The notes under the pieces: generated by a model
Database searches by the model: none
The model's input: the letters and a program-made list of their open reading frames with translations, nothing else
Told to the model about the DNA's origin: nothing
Made by a program: the position numbers and the translations under genes
NCBI GenBank assembly: GCA_950295325.1
Contig: OX485805.1
Coordinates: 35,205,501-35,265,500, forward strand
Direction: 5' to 3'
Source: Polytrichum commune
Taxonomy: Eukaryota; Streptophyta; Polytrichopsida; Polytrichales; Polytrichaceae
Length of the DNA: 60,000 nt
Shown here: piece after piece, positions 22,101 to 33,999 of the stretch
How the letters are laid out: every line of letters starts with the position of its first letter
Position numbering within the stretch: the stretch's first letter is position 1

Positions 22101-24844
22101 ACTCAGCAATCATCATGTATATGCCACGGGTCCTGGAATCTACTATATTGGAGTATTCAACACTGACCATTGTGTGGAAGAAGAGACAACTTTCAACTTA
22201 ACTATAACCATTGCCACTCCAAAGCATCCCATGAATTTATGCCCCATGAATTGTTCGTATCCACGGGGTGTTTGTGTCAGTGACAACCATTGTGAATGTC
22301 AGCCTGGTTATGGAGGGAACTTCTGTGGAGGATGTGAGTCTCAAAACATGCATTGAAAATTCCTGTTAGTGCTAGACATAATCTCCATTCTTAGCGGGTC
22401 ACTTTTTGATTGGGATTGTTGTCCCTTTACAATATTGTACTCTTTTTCTATAGCGCTGAAGATGTAGATCACAATTGTAGATGTATCTCCTGATGAAGTT
22501 ATTCTGGTCTAAGGGTCAAGACTTTGCTGATTTGCTGACTATTGTGTCAATTTGCAGCTCTATGGCCAGCAGCACCCCAAAAATCTTATAGTGGTCAACT
22601 GAAACCTGGACAATGGGCGTACGTCAATTTGGTCCGCAGTCAACTGACTGACCCTGGAGATGTCTCCATTAAGTTCTCCGCCAGGAGTGGCCACTCTATA
22701 CTTATGGCTCAGCAAAGTGGATACCCAACACTCACAAATTTTTATGTGAAGTTCTCAGATGAGAATTTGAATGCCACAAGTTCCAACACATACCACATCA
22801 ATGGATCTCTCTTGGAGAATGGAAATGTGATTCTTGGAGTCTTCAATGTGGATTACCAGCACCAAGGAATATCGGACTTTGAGATTGTAATTCTAGGTGA
22901 GAAATATACACTGGAAGTTGACAAGGTGTGCTGATACTTTCTATGCTGTGTCAATCACCTCTCTATGAATATTATAAGATTTCCCATTCATGTGATCTTA
23001 AATCTATATGTTACTTTCTGGTTAGTTGAGAACTTTATGATGTTAGTGATGGGTCTGGTGTACATATCAATGCTGATAATACTTCAATGTGACATCTGTT
23101 TGAGGCAGGACTCCTATGTGGTATTTCAGTGTTCAATCATTTCTTAAATATTGGCTCCTGGTTGTGCTGTGATAGGTGCACTGAAAGGATTGAGCATATG
23201 GATTATTCTTGCACTTGCTCTTGGTAGCTCGGTAGTTGTTCTATTAGCAATGGGGACATTCAGATATGTTATGCAGTCAAGGGGAGAACAAGATGGATCG
23301 GACCCTGAGAATTTGGACTTTGAGGCAACACCCCAAGGCACGGTAAGTTCAATTCATCTTGTAGCTAATACCTTGTCCCTATATTATATCAAAACATGCA
23401 CAAAGGCCTAACAGAGAAAACAGTGTGAAGGATGAGCATTTTGAGGGAGAGGCATGCGTTTTACAAGGAAATTGCTGGTCAATTCTGTTGGAATGGAAGT
23501 TGAATTGGTGATTCTCTCATCAAGACGCATGGAATTGTACTATTTTCTCATCATCTAATTCTTCATCTCACTTGCTACTCTTATTCTCTATTTCAGGAAA
23601 TGGTGGCAATGCGTCCTCCAAATAGAGCTTTGGTGAGCTCGCTACCGTTGCTGACATATCAAGAGGGATTGCTCCCAAGAGAGGAAGCTGGGTATGCACT
23701 ATTTTCAGTTTCAGTTTCAGTTCATTATTGGTCATTTGTGGTGTTTCTGCTTGAAGCTACACTAAATTCCTAAAAGTAGAATAGACTAACCCCATTCTTT
23801 CATGAGTAAAATTTCAAAAACCATAGACATTGTGCTCTAAAGAAGAGATCACTTTGATCCTGCCACCAGTATGAATTATGGTGATGCTTCACCTTCGAGT
23901 TGTTTTTATTCTATAGAAACATGCATTGTGAGAATTAGAGGGACCTACACATTTGGTTGAAAATGTTTGGTACACCCTGATACCCCCACTATGATCGGGT
24001 GGACCATAGTGGTAGGGTGCTTTGGAAATTAAGTACTAGGTCATCCATCTGAGCAATGTTCCAGCCTTAGAAACATGTCATGTATGTAACCTGGTAGTTC
24101 TCATGGGATCCAGGTCATGGGCTTGGGTTTGAGGCACCCTGTTTGTTTTACTACTCAACATGTCCAATCATAGAAGGGAGTTTGTTCAATATTGTCTCCT
24201 ATTTTGCTCCATTACTTATGTTTGTGAAGGTCTTTAGATGTTTTTTGTATATATTTCTTAAGAGGAATCACTAGTCTCAAGTCTAATCTGACTGTTTGCG
24301 GTAGTTAGGAGTGGCAATTGTTTGTGGCAGTTCTATGTTGTTGCAGGTGCAGACTTGAGCAGCCTGGAGTGTGCAAAGCTAATTTTTTTTGGGCTTTCTG
24401 TGTTGTTGCAGGTGCTCGATATGCCTAAACAACTATAGTGTTGCGGAGCTTCTCTGTAGATTACCTGATTGCAAGCATATCTTTCATGTCAAATGTATTG
24501 ATGGATGGTTTCAAACAGACACTAGCTGTCCACTCTGCCGAGGTACTTTGCAGGCAAACCTCTTGATGAGTCAAAACAGAGCAGCACAAGGTCCTGATAC
24601 ACTTTCACCTGATTTGCAACCCTCAACCTCTAATTTAGGTAATACTTCCCAGTTTTCAGGATTGCATGTAGATCAACAAGATTCCTCTAGTGGTAGTTCA
24701 GGTGTAAACTTCAGAGCTGAAAAGCCAGCTCCAATTAGTACAAATGATTATCAACCTCTGCTTCTCAAAGGTGGATCATCTAGCTCAGAAAGTTCGTCTA
24801 GATCAGATAACGATTTGGCGCAAGCCCACAGGCAACCGTTGTGA
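19153..24844 (+). CDS. Membrane RING-H2 E3 ligase with EGF repeats
   Basis: Ten exons: 19153-19357, 20374-20679, 21007-21135, 21339-21446, 21605-21714, 21946-22333, 22558-22896, 23176-23342, 23597-23691 and 24412-24844. All introns are GT-AG and phases join into a single 759-residue frame. Residues 50-68 form a signal peptide after a basic stretch (RRSRGRGRRR). The exterior holds three related sandwich-like units, each ending in a (F/Y/I)(V/I/L)GV(Y/F) motif (WFVGVYSS, YYIGVFNTD, VILGVFNVD). EGF-like modules follow the first (about 214-249) and second (about 385-413). Many N-glycosylation sites are visible. Residues 533-557 are the membrane span. The RING-H2 is C617, C620, C636, H638, H641, C644, C655, C658, followed by a serine-rich tail. 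Known RING-H2 proteins transfer ubiquitin; here the exterior could be a ligand or wall sensor (inference). The start ATG in exon 1 is the least certain part. Confidence 0.82.
19443..20296 (+). repeat. Tandem duplication inside intron 1 of the RING-H2 gene
   Basis: About 410-466 bp is present twice. Shared landmarks are cctaac.tgcaaaa (19443 and 19909) and gtcagagttcaggtttctga (19841 and 20251), running on into gagctggttattctgtgagtagct. The copies differ by several indels, so the duplication is old. It fills most of the intron. Confidence 0.8.
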
Positions 24845-26040
24845 CATCTTTGTTGTTTTTCCATTGCCTCAGAAACACCTGAGGATGATGTTGTACCCCT
24901 TTGACCATATCTGAACCAATCATATGATTGATGTGCCACCAAGCTTTGTTTGCCCACCTACACATTTTTGTGTCATTTTTTCACTATGAATTTTGACATG
25001 GAAGCGACTATTTTGATATGAAGCAGATATGATGTTGGGAGCAGAATTTGATTTCCTGTGGTTACTTGTCATTGCTTCATGTAAGGTTCACGTAGGTGTT
25101 AATTTTAGTAAGAAGGAACATAGACCCAAAACCACTGCAGAATTTAAAACCAATAATGTGTACAAGTCATACATTTGTGAGCTTTAAATGTATGACAGTG
25201 GTATAGAGTATTGGTTTTAAGCCTTCCATGGTTTTGGCTATGCCTACCTTATATCTTCCTAGATATTATATCAAGAAGAATTTGCGAGTGGCATATCAGG
25301 CTTGTTTGCAAATCTACCTGGAGCTCACTGACATTTGTGGACTGCTAAGTCAAATCCTAATTGCAACTGTTCCTCACTGATTTTGTTCTCCAGCAAGGTT
25401 CCCACTAGCAAGGTACCACATGGTAGGCCTCATTTGTCACATTCATATTTTTTCACGGCCTCATAATACTGAGGCTGAGGATCTTTACATTCCTGATGCA
25501 AAATAATCTTATCACCTTTCTTACAATTTAATGTACATATAAGGTAAGGGACTCTTAACTTGCTTGGGAAATTCTGCAGAAGTTTTCAAAAGTTATCAAA
25601 TCAGAAGGAGATTAAATGCAAGTGAGTTCAATTTTTTTGAACATTGTTTGATATTCTATATGATATATTGAATCTTGAAGGTTCTTTGTGATCTAAACTG
25701 GTTAAATAGCACCCTCCCAAAGTGGACAATGTTGAGTACAAACTTATTGCCTCAATCAAGGGTTGCATTTTCTTTAAAAACTCATTTTCAGGCGTGTGGT
25801 TGCTCACTTTGGAGCAAAGGAATAGGCAATGGCATTGAATTGGGTGCTTTTACATATAAATTGGTTGCAGCCTATTGAATAATCAATTATTTCTTTTGCA
25901 TTTATGTCATGCCATTTGCCACAACATGTGATGCTACATGTAATGTATACATGTATACATCATTGTCAAAGATTGCAACATGTGTATACATATGTATACA
26001 TCACATGTTAACATACGCAACATGTATACACAAAGACATA
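24845..26040. other. 3' UTR and downstream spacer
   Basis: The first few hundred bases after the stop are probably 3' UTR, since the homology with the partial copy at 46.8-48 kb continues to about 25080. Further on there is no gene; a cluster of tgtatacat/atgtatacat palindromes lies at 25945-26030. Confidence 0.5.
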
Positions 26041-26049
26041 GGCCCCCAC

Positions 26050-26485
26050 ATTAAGGTAGCCAACCCGTTCCCAAAAAGTTGACCAATTTAGCAAATTTGC
26101 AGTTTAGGTATGATCAAAGAAAAAATCCCCATCTAGAGAAATAGAAATAAGAAGCAATTCGTATTTTTTTGAAGTAATGAAATTAGTATGAAGTTTTTAA
26201 GTGGATATTCTCTTCGACCTGTACTCGTGATATAGGTTACGCTCTTTCTAATCACCAATTGGTTACAAAACTAAGAACACTTGATTCCCAAAATTGGTAA
26301 TTGTGGCACACTTGCAATCTAAACCTACCTGTCAACTTAGCCACACACATTTGGTTGAGTTGGATTTCGATCATGACATGTCAATAATGAATAGCGAGTG
26401 ATATAATTGTGATGCATGGAAATAGGTTGGCCTAACTGCAAAAATGGGTTGGTGGTCATGAATGGGTTGGCTACCTTATATGCAC
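26050..26485. repeat. Imperfect inverted repeat
   Basis: The arms share aaggtagccaaccc (26053 onward) and its reverse complement (ggttggctacctt, ending about 26480), with further matching toward the centre (tttgcagtt). It is probably a degraded foldback transposon. No coding region. Confidence 0.5.
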
Positions 26486-27539
26486 CAAAGGAGATAAGAA
26501 AAGATAAGAAGGGCAAGGGAAAACAACCATTGCCAACTGGGGCAACATATGGGTCCCATCGCCTTGATTCATGCACATGAACAATCAACTTTGACATGGC
26601 AAACCAGGTTTTCCCCAACCCCATTGTGGAGTTTGATTTGAACTTGGTTCAATGTCAATTTTATCTAGCGTGTTGAAACATAATGTAACTAATGACACGC
26701 ATGTATTCAAACATGACCATCTTCCGTTACATCAAGCATGTATCATGTGACACAATCATATGTTGCTACATCAAGCATGTAACTTATGAATATTGATAGT
26801 ATGATCTCAATTACATACATGTGTGTTCCCACCATAAAGTTGTATGAGTTTGAAAACATATTTGAGACATCTTAACCAAATCTAGGCGCCAAGAGCTGCC
26901 TTTTGAACCCTACAAATTGGCAATAACCGTTTTGGCATGATATTCAATTCCCATCACATATATTTGAATCAAAATGGTATTAGGTATGCTTGTTATTGAG
27001 TGGCAAATCCATCATTTCAAGTTTAATGTGCTTCTCTATGTGAAAGAAGCATGTAATACAATTTCGGTACATGGTTAAACATAAGGAGAATTTTGTCATT
27101 GTGAGGTGATTGGGCGATTATGTTGGTCATTGGTATAGAATGTGTTGAAGAATCTAGTGTGTAGACATGACTAAGCTTGTCCACCATGTTGTGTGTTTAG
27201 GACGTGGGTTTGGGATCTTCAACTCGAGATTTTTGGAGATAGCAATGGAAGGCCTTATTGAAGGATTGTCATCTTTGGGTTTAGGTGGCGTTGTATTGAT
27301 GGCTAGTATTTGTGCATATTTTGTTTTGCAAATCATGGGTTGATTTGTTTAGGGCTACCTTTCTTACTATCCACTCTTTTCATAAAATTCTTTTGTGCTA
27401 GAGGTTCCCATGTTTTGTCACCAATTTACTACACTTGGCTGCAATGAAGGTGACTGTGAGGTCAAAATCTTGGTTTGTCGATGAGTTTTGGTAATTTGTG
27501 GATCGTGTATCAAGAGGTGTATTCCTCAACTGCAAATAT
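26486..27539. other. Intergenic, no gene seen
   Basis: AT-rich DNA with only short random open frames and no motif I recognise. Confidence 0.35.
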
Positions 27540-27705
27540 TACGAAGAGAATTCACCATACTTGTGTGCAATATAGGTGAATCCAAGGTTGTCAACAATGT
27601 CACTCGGAGGAATGATAGTTCAAATCTCCCTCATGTGCATCCAAGGTTCACATATACAAAGTATACAAAGTATGCATTACGCTATGAGATGGGATGGTGT
27701 TCAAA

Positions 27706-27955
27706 TGCAACACGTCCGATCCGACTCTCGATCCGATTATTGCCGATGTTTCAACATGGATTCACAAACGCAACACGAGTTCCGTCACACAAATCTGATC
27801 AGTAGGAGTTGGAGTCATGGATCTCGCAAATGCAACACACCCAATTCGACTCTCGATCCGATTATTGCCGATGTTTCAACATGGATTCACAAATGCAACA
27901 CGAGCTCCGTACACAAATCTGATCATGCAGTAGGAGCTGGAGAACATGGTAACTT
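27706..27955 (+). repeat. 125-bp tandem duplication
   Basis: Two copies, starting at 27706 and 27831, share ccgattattgccgatgtttc and acatggattcacaaa. They belong to the dispersed repeat also seen at 2.3 and 17.1-17.4 kb. Confidence 0.82.
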
Positions 27956-27984
27956 ACTTCACGAAATGACACCCGCAACACAAC

Positions 27985-28283
27985 GCCGTAACGTAAAGTG
28001 CTCCTTCGACCATCATGGCCTCTGTGGCATCTGCACTGGTGAACAGGCAGCAGCAGCAGCAGCAGCAGGCTCTCTCTCTCTATCTCTCTCTTTCTCTTTG
28101 GAAACCCGGCATCCGAATCCAAAGAATGAGGTCAGAAGAAGTACATGGTGCTGATGATGGCCCATGTTGCAGCAGTGCTGCTCTCATGTGCCACTGCCGC
28201 AGTCTCCTGCACCTCCCCGACTTAACTTAACTTGCACACTTTGCTTGCAAGTCCACCTGCCGGTGGGGGAGAGAGAGAGAGAG
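27985..28283 (+). repeat. Dispersed repeat family V, copy 1
   Basis: Related to 50170-50416: both have accatcatggc, tgctctcatgtgccactc/g, ctgcacctcccc.actt, cttaacttgca and end in a GA run. This copy also carries (CAG)7 at 28048-28068 followed by CT repeats. It may be the end of a larger transposon. Confidence 0.65.
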
Positions 28284-29765
28284 CCTCTCATTCATCCACA
28301 ATGAAAGCCATGAGCGCACCTCGGATGTTACGTTTTCCAGTCGATTTGATACCGGAATTAGTTTTAAAGACCATGAGTTACTGTAGTTGAGGTTATTTGA
28401 GATGAATCAACAACAAAACTTAGAAGGGATTGAGTTTATGTTATGTTGGATGGTTGGATGGATGGATGAGAGGTACGCTCGTACACGATGGTTCCCTCTC
28501 TCCATATGGACTACCTTTGACATGAGAGGGAGGGGGAGAGGGAGGGGGGGGGGGGGGGGAGGGGATTATCATATGCAAGCGTAGTACCTCTCATTCATCC
28601 ATAATGAAAGCCATGAGCGCAGCTCGGATGTTACGTTTTCCAGTCGATTTGATACCGGAATTAGTTTTAAAGACCCTGAGTTACTCTAGTTGAGGTTATT
28701 TGAGATGAATCAACAACAAAACGTAGAAGGGATTGAGTTTATGTTATGTTGGATGGTTGGATGGATGGATGAGAGGTACGCTCGTACACGATGATTCCCT
28801 CTTTCCATATGGACTACCTTCGACATGAGAGGGAGGGGGGGGGGGGAGGGGATTATCATATGCAAGTGTAGTACCTCTCATTCATCCATAATCCTCTCAT
28901 TCATCCATAATGAAAGCCATGAGCGCAGCTCGGATGTAACGTTTTCCAGTCAATTTGATATCGTAATCGGTTTTAAAGACCCCGAGTTACTGTAGTTGAG
29001 GTTATTTGAGATGAATCGACAACAAAACTTAGAAGGGATTGAGTTTATGTTATGTTGGATGGTTGGATGGATGGATGAGAGGTACGCTCGTACACGATGG
29101 TTCCCTCTCTCCTATGGACTACCTTCGACATGAGAGGGAGGGGGGGGGATTATCATATGCAAGCGTAGTACCTCTCATTCATCCATAATCCTCTCACTCA
29201 TCCATAATGAAAGCCATGAATAGGGCGCAGCTCGGATGTTACACTTTATAGTTGATTTGACACCGGAATTAGTTTTAAAGACCTCGAATTATTGTACTTG
29301 AGGTTATTTGAGATGAATCAACAACAAAATAAGGGATTAAGTTATGTTATGTTGGATGGATGGGAGGTACGCTCGTACACAATGATTCCCTCTCTCCATA
29401 TGGACTACCTTTGACATGACGCAATAGCATTTGTCCTATATGGACTACCTTTGACATGAGGAGGGTGGGGGGGGGGGGTTATCATATACAAGCGTAGAAC
29501 CTCTCATTCATCCATAATGAAAGCCCTGAATAGGGCGCAACGCAGATGTTACGCTTTATAGTTGACTTGACACTGGAATTAGTTTTAAAGACCTCGAATT
29601 ATTGTACTTGAGGTTATTTGAGATGAATCAACGAAATAAGGGATTAAGTTATGTTATGTTGGATGAATGAATGAGAGGTGAGTTCATACACAATAATTCC
29701 CTCTCTCTTCATATGGACCACCTTCGACATGAGGCAGTACCACTTGTCCTATAGCCCTGCACAGT
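28284..29765 (+). repeat. Tandem array, about 300-bp unit, five copies
   Basis: The marker atgaaagcc occurs at 28301, 28604, 28910, 29207 and 29517, giving periods of 303, 306, 297 and 310 bp. Each unit has tcattcatccataatgaaagc, ggttatttgagatgaatc, gatgagaggtacgctcg and, in all but the last, a G run of 9-16 bases. The first three units are the most alike; the last two share a tagggcgca insertion and are more decayed, so the array seems to have grown from one side. Confidence 0.92.
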
Positions 29766-30304
29766 AAACCTATTCCTAAACCTAATCATCTCAAACTCAT
29801 TGTGTGTTTCAAATCCTACAAAAGTGGGTGCAAAAAACCACTGGGCCATGACTCTTGAAAATCCTTGAATTCTCAATGGTTGAAAGTGCCAACCCCCCCC
29901 CCCCTTTCCCTGGCGATTTAGGTTTACGTGAGGGCAATTTTGGATTACAACTCGTAACATTTTCAATTATGTTGATTATATTGCATGTAAAGTGGCTAGT
30001 AAATTTGAGCACATAGTTTGATATACTTTCAACACCTATATAATTAGTGTACGCTCTTGTACCACCCAAATATAGGTGATTATTTAAGACAAGGCCACCA
30101 AGTTAGGCACATCTACCTTAAGGTCCTTTTGTGGACTCCATGGCCAATTTAGGCCACTGGACCATAAATTATCTCATTCCGTTGGTTAGCAATTGCGGAT
30201 AATGACTATTATACTTATTGAGTAAGAAAGTGGGTCAAACTCCAGATTAGTACAGTGGCCAATTCTTGGTTTCAGAGAGAAACAGAGTGTCTATCCAGAG
30301 TTTA

Positions 30305-30838
30305 CTACACTAAATATTATACTAAATAGTGTCAACAATTCTAACATAACATTATTCAAATCTATAATAGTGTTTTGTGAGACTGACAATATTCCACCGA
30401 ATATTCTTCAATATTTCTCACATTCAGACTGAATGTGGGAAATATCCAGGAATATTTGGCAAAATATTGTCAGTCCCACAAAACATTGTTATGGATTTGC
30501 ATAATGTTATGAATTGTCTTGCTCGATACTAATTATAAACCACCGTGTAGTGTCACCAACATTATTTGTCATTCCTTGTAAAAAAATTAGGGGGATTGTA
30601 GATTCACAGTGTTTCAATTACCGTCACATACCAAGTCATTTTTCATCCAAAAATCAATCATCCATGCAAAATGTTTCATCACAAGTTGCTGACAAGAGAA
30701 GGTAGGGTTTTGGCCAATGGATGAACTCATCCATCATCCATGATATAGTTTGTTCACTTATTCAAAAGAAGTGTCATCCAAAAAGTTATCATGGTGACAT
30801 GAAATAACATATGACACTAAATATCATATTTAGTGTAG
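30305..30838 (+). mobile_element. Foldback-ended repeat, copy 2
   Basis: The left end ctacactaaatatt and the right end aatatcatatttagtgtag form inverted repeats of about 27 bp. The interior aligns in reverse with 13280-13645. A 167-bp hairpin element is inserted at 30345-30511. No coding capacity. Confidence 0.7.
30345..30511. mobile_element. Nested 167-bp hairpin MITE
   Basis: The termini are CATAACATTATTCAAATC and its near-complement; arms of about 78 bp pair imperfectly around a short centre. It interrupts the repeat just described. The sister copy at 13.6 kb, read in reverse, has the uninterrupted target ttctaattgtg, giving a 2-bp AA target duplication. Confidence 0.83.
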
Positions 30839-30867
30839 TTCTGGCAGCATCCAAGTTTACTTCACAA

Positions 30868-31385
30868 ACGAACTGCTAGTTACAGATGAACCGGTTGAGT
30901 TTGAGAAATAATTGGTTCAAATTCAGGGCTTCAGGAAATTTACCGACTCGTTTAGAAAAATATGCGGATTATTCCCTGGTTTTAGAAAAGAAAACCAAAA
31001 GATGTCAACATGCAACTAGTTGACCTTGGAATCACCACACAAAATATGATATTTAGTGTTTGATATACTAAATACGAATGCATACACTAAATATCAACAA
31101 CCCTATGAAAAGTAAGTAACATTAAATGTAAACTCAAACACTAAATATCAACTATGGTAACATGTGGAAGTTACATGTTTGAATTCAGTGTTAGTAAGGA
31201 TATGAAAAAAAAGAATATAATAAGAGAGAGGTGGCAGTAGGGAAGGTAGTGGCACATTTATGTCTAACACTAGTTGTCAAAGAATTGAAAATCAGTGTTG
31301 AACATGGTAGGGTGGTAACAACACTAAATATAATCAAACACTAAATATCATATTTTGTGCAGGTTCTCAGCTGATTATCCCCAAA
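30868..31385 (+). repeat. Dispersed repeat family X, copy 1 (interrupted)
   Basis: Core about 190 bp: tgctagttacagatgaaccg, gttgagtttgagaaataa, agatgtcaacatg, ccttggaatcacca. It is split by the MITE at 31038-31359 and resumes at 31360 with caggttctcagctgattat. Other copies: 33160-33650, 43228-43420, 50417-50612 (inverted) and 56800-57420. Confidence 0.75.
31038..31359. mobile_element. 322-bp MITE with perfect 27-bp inverted ends
   Basis: Starts CACAAAATATGATATTTAGT and ends with the exact complement over 27 bp. Comparison with intact family X copies (cacca then ggatctc) gives a 2-bp CA target duplication. The interior contains further actaaatatca motifs but no coding frame. Confidence 0.85.
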
Positions 31386-33159
31386 AATCTCCCAAATGTT
31401 TGGAACTTGGTTGTCAACTGAATGTTGTGGTGGAGAAACTGGAAGGTTGGTAATTTTCAGCCTCACAACCAGTATTGGCCATCTAAGGTAGCGGGGCACA
31501 TTCCCGCTCGAATTTCAGATTGGCATGTTCATTGGGGAGTTATTAAGGGGGAATCAATCTTGGAAGATGTGCAAAGTACATTGGAAATTGGACCAATTGG
31601 AATAATTAATTTTGGATTAATATTGAATTAGTTATGAATTTTGGAAGGAGAACTCATATGTGTACCCAAAACCACTCAACCCAAAAATGTACACCATGAT
31701 TACATAGAAATTTGAGGTTGGAAGCTATAATGTACCTCTTGTTTGGATAGGTCTAGTGAGCGGTTTAAGGACCCGAGCGGGAAAGGGCCCCTCTACCTTA
31801 AGTTCTCCCAAAACTTCTTAGCTTCGAAGAACTTGGTTCGGAGACTTTCATCCAGCTTTTGAAATAGCCTTTGAGACGGGATTTTAGAAGAAAAATACTA
31901 ATAATAAGATTACAAATGTTTCTTGAAGACACACCACACTGCAAAACTTTGTCAATGACAACTTTGTTGATTCGAGTTCCGGAATATGAGTTGAGGTGCA
32001 GAAGTTACAAGAAGTCAAAGTGAAAACCTTATTTCTCTTGAAATGATCACACATGCCCTCGCAAGTGTGGTAACAATTCGATTTACATGGGTTAGCATAT
32101 TATGAACACTTAATCCAATCTCCATGTGACACTTGTCTTTTTTGGTGTCCATTTTAAACTATGAGGTTGCCCGTATATCACTCAAATACCGTGACCACAT
32201 AAATGAAGGCCCACATAGCTTATGATACGTCTCACAGTTTTCCCACCACTTGTTCATCCAAAACTTCCTTCAATGCCATTACAGTTTTCACGGTTTCAGC
32301 GGAGCTTCATTCAATTGCACAATTACTGAGTTAGGTCTCGGACTTGTAGAATTTGCGAATTCGACCCAGGAACACCATTTGCAAGTACCGAGCCTTATGC
32401 ATTCACTCTTCTTAATTGCACACCTAGAGTTGAATGGTATATATATGGCAAACTATATAATGCATTCTTAAAAGCATGTGTAATAAGGACGCTCTCTTCC
32501 TATTCTAGCTTCAAGAATAAATTTCCCAAGAGTCAAGGTTCCTTGATGACGTTGCATGAATGGCGAGCATAGGTAGTAGCGATCTCTCGCTAGTCAATAC
32601 CGGCTTCATAGCCCATCTTCGGGCACAAAGCCTCTGTCGATCTATTACGATTCAATTGAAGAGGTAGGTGCGTCTGAAATGGAATCGTTCTTACATTACC
32701 CATAAGTATATGTACTCGCTTGAGAATTACTGTGTTTGCAACAATGAAACGTAGATAGGCTACTTAAGAATGTTATGAAAGGAGGCGTCTAGTTAAGAAA
32801 GAGCTGTGAGATTCGACTACGTGCTCCTCAGAAGATCAACAGCGTTTCATATTCAACAATGAACACAACGAGGAGGGTATTGGTGAAACGAAAAGAGGAT
32901 TTTCTTGCTTTCATCTCTTATAACTTTTACATCACAGCTCAACATGGTTCTGAAAATATCAACTGACAATCTACATGGTTGTGCTTATGCTGACCAGATG
33001 AGACAATTCCCAATCCAATCCAACAGCCAGATTCCTGCACAGAGTTGGAAGAGTTGGAAGAGTTGAGTCAAGTCGAGTCAAGTTGGGTCACAATGTTTTC
33101 CTTCCAGGTTTCACCATTCTCTGTGGGAAGAGCTGCTTCGTTGCCACATTTCACAAATG
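31386..33159. other. Intergenic, unrecognised short frames
   Basis: A 69-codon plus-strand frame at 31422-31631 starts MLWWRNWKVGNFQPH and has coding-like wording, but I do not recognise it. The rest has no supportable gene. Confidence 0.35.
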
Positions 33160-33650
33160 CACAGTTACAACACCTGGCTTAAACAGATCGTTTTGTGGTT
33201 CCAGGGACTGTGAAGACTACGAAACTGAGCCCACCATTTTGTGTGATCTTTACCAATGAAAGAACAGCTAGTTACAGATGAATCGATTGAGTTTGAGGAA
33301 TAACCGGTTCAAGACTTCAGGAAAAATTACAGATCGATTTAGAGAAATTTACAAGAACGTTCCTCCACTACATCAAGAAAAACTGGGAGATGTCAACATG
33401 TAACTGGTCGGTAATGGAAACACCAGGATCTCAACTGGTTATGAACAAAAAAAGCACCCGGGACGCAGGATCCTTACGGCTGGTATGAATGATGACGGTC
33501 GTATTTGTTGATAAAGTTCATACCCATGGTACATTCTCATAACTTCGAATTGCAACAACTTACAGTCACTTTTTCTTTTCTTTTTTCTTTTCCTGGAACC
33601 TTCAATGCCACTGTTGTAGGTACGTAAGTTTTTGCAGTTCCTTTTCATGA
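33160..33650 (+). repeat. Dispersed repeat family X, long copy
   Basis: The core at about 33262-33450 is flanked by extra shared sequence (gttttgtggttccaggga before, ggatccttacggctggta and tttcttttcctggaacctt after) that also surrounds the core at 56800-57420. The full family unit is therefore about 500-600 bp. Confidence 0.7.
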
Positions 33651-33823
33651 CCTCTTCCACAGATGCACTAAGTTATCACACCCACTGGTTAAAAGTGTTG
33701 GAAACCTACTCCATACCCAGAGGGTCGTTCGAAATGGAGAACAATTCCAGCACTTTCTCATGCCATTTTCTCCCCACGCAAAGGAGAGCAATTCATCCAT
33801 GGCCTCTGGATTTGGGGCTGGGG

Positions 33824-33975
33824 CGCACCAACCCGTACACTGGTTCCTTGGAGGCAAGGGTTTTAGGCATCCAACAAGGAATGAGAGTTTGGGTTGGGGC
33901 ACACCAACCCGTACATTGGTTCCTTGGAGGCAAGGGTTTTAGGCATCCAACAAGGAACGAGAGTGTATGGGTTGG
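33824..33975 (+). repeat. 76-bp tandem duplication
   Basis: Two nearly identical units, 33824-33899 and 33900-33975, contain caaccatccgta-like caacccgtac and ttccttggaggcaagggttt. The period is not a multiple of three, so the overlapping open frames here are not a repeat protein. Confidence 0.88.
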
Positions 33976-33999
33976 TTCGCCCAAATCCGGATTTTGTCC

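Noticed and set aside
28284-29765. CRISPR-like array
   Set aside because: Units are about 300 bp, contiguous and without spacers; it is an ordinary tandem repeat in eukaryotic DNA.
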